A stretch of 64,000 nucleotides of DNA from Saccharothrix sp. HUAS TT1 (GTDB lineage Bacteria > Actinomycetota > Actinomycetes > Mycobacteriales > Pseudonocardiaceae). A model generated the notes under the pieces. That model was not told the DNA's origin. It did not search any database and saw only the letters and a program-made list of their open reading frames with translations. Positions 61,822-64,000 of this stretch are shown here, piece by piece. Every line of letters starts with the position of its first letter. Position 1 is the stretch's first letter. The stretch covers positions 434,001-498,000 of the forward strand of contig NZ_CP160453.1 in assembly GCF_040744945.1 (NCBI RefSeq), written 5' to 3'. The translations under genes were made by a program, and so were the position numbers.

Positions 61822-61827
61822 AGGATA
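61822..61827 (-). promoter_or_regulatory. -10 hexamer TATCCT of the DUF2207 gene, leaderless-type
   Basis: TATCCT lies 8 nt before the GTG at 61813 in the 75-nt divergent gap to the metallopeptidase gene. Confidence 0.45.
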
Positions 61828-61888
61828 GCGGAGTTCCCCTAAGCTCTTGTGCTGATTCGGGCATCCGCGATATGGGGGACCACCAGCG

Positions 61889-63202
61889 ATGACGCAACCA
61901 CCGCCGCCGGGTGGCTGGCCGCCACCACGACCGGTCGGACCGCCGCCGATGCCCGCCCCGCTCGACCCCCAGCAGCCCCGCCCGACCCAGCAGTGGCCCC
62001 GGCAACCGCCCACCGGTCCCCAACCGCAGCAGCAGTGGCCCGCGCCCCCTCAGCAGCCGCCCGCCGGTCCGTTCCCCCAGCAGCCGCCCGCCGGTCCGCC
62101 GCCGCAGTGGCCCCAGCAGCGCCCCGTGATGCCGCCGCCGGTGGCGCCGCCGCAGCCGCCGCCCGCCAACTGGGGGCCGCCACCCGGGCCGCCACCCGGC
62201 TGGGGTCCCCCGCCGATGCCCTACCCGCCGCTGCCGCGGCAGAAGAACAAGGGCCCGCTGGTGGCGGTGATCGTCGTCGGCTTCCTCGTCCTCGGCGTCA
62301 CCGTGATCGGCATCGTGGCCGCGAACAGCGGTTCGAAGTCGGCGAACGACTCGGCCAACGCGGGCTACTCCAGCAGCACGTACTCGCCGGAGCGCACCAC
62401 CACGACCACTGCCCCCGAGACGACGGCGACCACTGAGAGCAGCAGCCGGTCCCCGTCCACCACCTCGACGAAGGCCGGTCCCAAGGCCGTCTTCACGCTC
62501 GGTGACAACCCGATCCACGCGGCGGGCCTGGGCGCGTTCGACATCGACGGCTGCGCCCTGCCCTCGATGGACTACTCGCCCGCCGGGCAGGACCGGTTCC
62601 TGCGCGCCGCGCTGCCGTGCATCGAGGCGATGTGGAAGCCGTCGTTCGAGCGCGCGAACCTGCCCTACCAGCCGGTGGAGCTGGTCATGGTGACGTCCCA
62701 GATCACCAACACGTGCGGCTCCATGGGTCCCGACCGGACCGCCATGTACTGCGACGGCACGATCTACTGGACGCCGAACCACTACGCCAACGAGCAGGGC
62801 TCGGCGAACCCGAACCACCCCGGCAAGTACCTGGGCCAGCTCGCGCACGAGTACGGCCACCACATCCAGTGGCTGTCCGGCATCCTGCGCGCCTCCGGCC
62901 AGGCCCAGTACGACAAGGGCGGCTGGGACACCCCGGAAGGGCTCGACCTGAACCGGCGCAAGGAGCTGCAGGCCACCTGCTTCGGCGGGATGACGCTGGC
63001 GCCCCTGTCGCACGGCGCGGTGCCCTCCGACGTCATCTCGGTGGCCCTCACGGACGCGGGCAACCGCGGTGACTACCCGATCTACCCCAACCGGGACCAC
63101 GGCGCGCCCGAGAGGAACGCCGCGTGGGTCAACCACGGCTTCAAGAACAACGAGACGAGCGCGTGCAACACTTGGGTCGCGAGCGCGGCGGACGTCAGCT
63201 GA
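61889..63202 (+). CDS. Membrane-anchored neutral zinc metallopeptidase with Pro-rich N-terminus
   Basis: A 437-residue protein. Residues 1-115 are Pro/Gln-rich and cytoplasmic, followed by one helix (GPLVAVIVVGFLVLGVTVIG), a Ser/Thr linker and a peptidase domain of the YpfJ/neutral zinc metallopeptidase family: HEYGHHIQ zinc motif, RKELQATCFGGMTLAP with the next ligand Glu, and four or more cysteines likely disulfide-bonded (NTCGSMG, MYCDG). The active domain is outside the membrane. The next gene is a paralogue. The ATG at 61889 follows a GGGGGACC stretch. Confidence 0.87.
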   Translation: MTQPPPPGGWPPPRPVGPPPMPAPLDPQQPRPTQQWPRQPPTGPQPQQQWPAPPQQPPAGPFPQQPPAGPPPQWPQQRPVMPPPVAPPQPPPANWGPPPGPPPGWGPPPMPYPPLPRQKNKGPLVAVIVVGFLVLGVTVIGIVAANSGSKSANDSANAGYSSSTYSPERTTTTTAPETTATTESSSRSPSTTSTKAGPKAVFTLGDNPIHAAGLGAFDIDGCALPSMDYSPAGQDRFLRAALPCIEAMWKPSFERANLPYQPVELVMVTSQITNTCGSMGPDRTAMYCDGTIYWTPNHYANEQGSANPNHPGKYLGQLAHEYGHHIQWLSGILRASGQAQYDKGGWDTPEGLDLNRRKELQATCFGGMTLAPLSHGAVPSDVISVALTDAGNRGDYPIYPNRDHGAPERNAAWVNHGFKNNETSACNTWVASAADVS

Positions 63203-63217
63203 CCCGACTGGAGGACC

Positions 63218-64000
63218 GTGCACACGCCCGAGGAGCCCAAGAACAACCCGATCGTCCTCATCGGCGTGTTCTCGTTGATCGTCCTGTGCGTGCTGGGCCT
63301 CGGCGGTATCACACAGCTCGAAACGTCCCGCCGGATCAACGGCCGCGCGATGGCCGCGCCCGGCGTCCAGGTCGCCCAGCCCGCCGAGACCGAGGCCCCC
63401 AGGCCGCGTGCGGTGCACCGGCTCGACGACCACCCATTGCTCACGACGCCCGTCCAGCTGCCCGCGGTGGCGTGCCCGCTGCCGGGGTTCGGGGTGTCCG
63501 ACAGCGAGCTGTCGGCGTACTACCGGGCCGGGGTGCTGTGCCTGGACCAGGCGTGGAAGCCGGTGCTGGAGCAGGCGAACCTGCCGTTCGACCCGCCCGC
63601 GCTGGACACGTCGCCGGACCTGGTCGAGGGGCCGTGCGGCTCGGCGCCCGCGGAGAGCGAGGCGGTCGCGTACTACTGCGGTCGCAACAGGACGATCTAC
63701 ATGCCCACGCGGCGGTTGCGGGACAACGGCGGCGGCGAGCGCGCGGGGTCGCACCTGGCGACGTTGGCGCACGAGTACGGGCACCACGTGCAGGCGTTGA
63801 CGGGGATGCTGCGCGCCGCGGACAGCAAGATCGTCGCCGCGGGCGAGCAGACGCCGGCCGGGCTGGAGATGTCGCGGCGGATCGAGCTGCAGGCGAACTG
63901 CTTCGCCGGGATGTTCCTGGCGGCGGCGTCCGGGTCGATCGGGACCGGGTTGGCGCAGGAGGCGGCGGGCGACTTCCAGTACGCCATGGAGGAGCCGCCG
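63218..64000 (+). CDS. Second membrane-anchored zinc metallopeptidase (cut by window end)
   Basis: GTG at 63218 after GGAGG begins a frame still open at the window end (261 codons seen). A short cytoplasmic start (HTPEEPKNN) and a helix (PIVLIGVFSLIVLCVLGLGG) precede the peptidase domain with AHEYGHHVQALTGMLR and RRIELQANCFAGMFLAAASG. CGSAP and YYCGR cysteines match those of the upstream gene, so it is a paralogue without the Pro-rich extension. 15 nt separate the two genes, so they are co-transcribed. Confidence 0.85.
   Translation, partial: MHTPEEPKNNPIVLIGVFSLIVLCVLGLGGITQLETSRRINGRAMAAPGVQVAQPAETEAPRPRAVHRLDDHPLLTTPVQLPAVACPLPGFGVSDSELSAYYRAGVLCLDQAWKPVLEQANLPFDPPALDTSPDLVEGPCGSAPAESEAVAYYCGRNRTIYMPTRRLRDNGGGERAGSHLATLAHEYGHHVQALTGMLRAADSKIVAAGEQTPAGLEMSRRIELQANCFAGMFLAAASGSIGTGLAQEAAGDFQYAMEEPP

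Noticed and set aside
60161..63787. Minus-strand frame extending upstream of DUF2207 through the metallopeptidase genes
   Set aside because: Only 60161-61813 encodes DUF2207. The upstream extension lies opposite a real peptidase gene, and the signal sequence starts at 61813.

Overview
The window is a high-GC actinobacterial chromosome segment. The gene content points to the Pseudonocardiales (Saccharothrix/Actinosynnema/Lentzea-like): strong G/C preference at third codon positions, many GTG starts, chains of GTGA/ATGA stop-start overlaps, many genes with a TANNNT -10 hexamer only 6-8 nt before the start codon (leaderless-type), DUF397/XRE pairs and an LprG-P55-type operon. The genus call is inference. 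Several genes keep the order of the Mycobacterium tuberculosis block Rv2222c-Rv2236c (glnA2, caeA-type peptidase, panB, RNase H/CobC fusion, zinc-ribbon protein, Nif3-like, CobC-like aminotransferase, ptpA, SURF1, cobD), so the window looks like an old conserved backbone into which accessory modules were inserted.

Layout. 1-9.1 kb: glnA2 (partial), lprG/P55-type lipoprotein and exporter, TetR and MFS genes, HdeD-like protein, glutamine-dependent NAD synthetase, secreted tripeptidyl-peptidase-like lipoprotein. 9.1-14.7 kb: small regulators, an XRE/DUF397 pair, a degenerate SCP1.201-type deaminase toxin with an Imm1 immunity protein, a MmyB-like regulator facing an SDR, and a TetR with a C-terminal cysteine cluster facing a beta-helix protein. 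16.4-18.8 kb: VOC protein, panB, proline iminopeptidase. 18.85-25.5 kb: the most unusual module, a coupled set of a 14-codon leader, an LCAT-type alpha/beta hydrolase and a 1,730-residue protein with a transglutaminase-like triad, a STAND-like P-loop and about 27 helical repeats of 38 residues, nine of them almost identical at the DNA level. 25.5-28.7 kb: metal-receptor-like protein, F420:NADP oxidoreductase, RNB nuclease. 28.7-37.0 kb: a chromosomal type IV secretion-like operon (pilin, PrgI-like, VirB4, VirB6/TrbL, TcpC-like, lytic transglycosylase/NlpC-P60 enzyme) facing a ribbon-helix-helix gene. 37.3-37.7 kb: RNase P RNA. 37.8-38.5 kb: a cysteine-ending leader peptide and an FMN reductase. 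38.5-47.7 kb: the conserved Rv2228c-Rv2236c-like block. 47.7-54.6 kb: a type II Wadjet jetA-jetB-jetC operon with no jetD beside it. 54.6-64 kb: ROK regulator, nudC, an M16 peptidase pair, an orphan perfect LexA box, a DUF2207 membrane protein and two paralogous secreted zinc metallopeptidases (the last runs off the window).

Functionally, housekeeping genes (nitrogen and NAD/pantothenate/cobalamin metabolism, RNA processing, oxidase assembly) alternate with conflict modules (toxin-immunity, candidate hydrolase-STAND immunity, Wadjet) and cell-envelope machines (T4SS-like operon, peptidases). The best candidate for an undescribed system is the LCAT hydrolase plus transglutaminase-STAND-repeat pair at 18.86-25.5 kb. 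All functional calls rest on reading motifs; no database search was possible.
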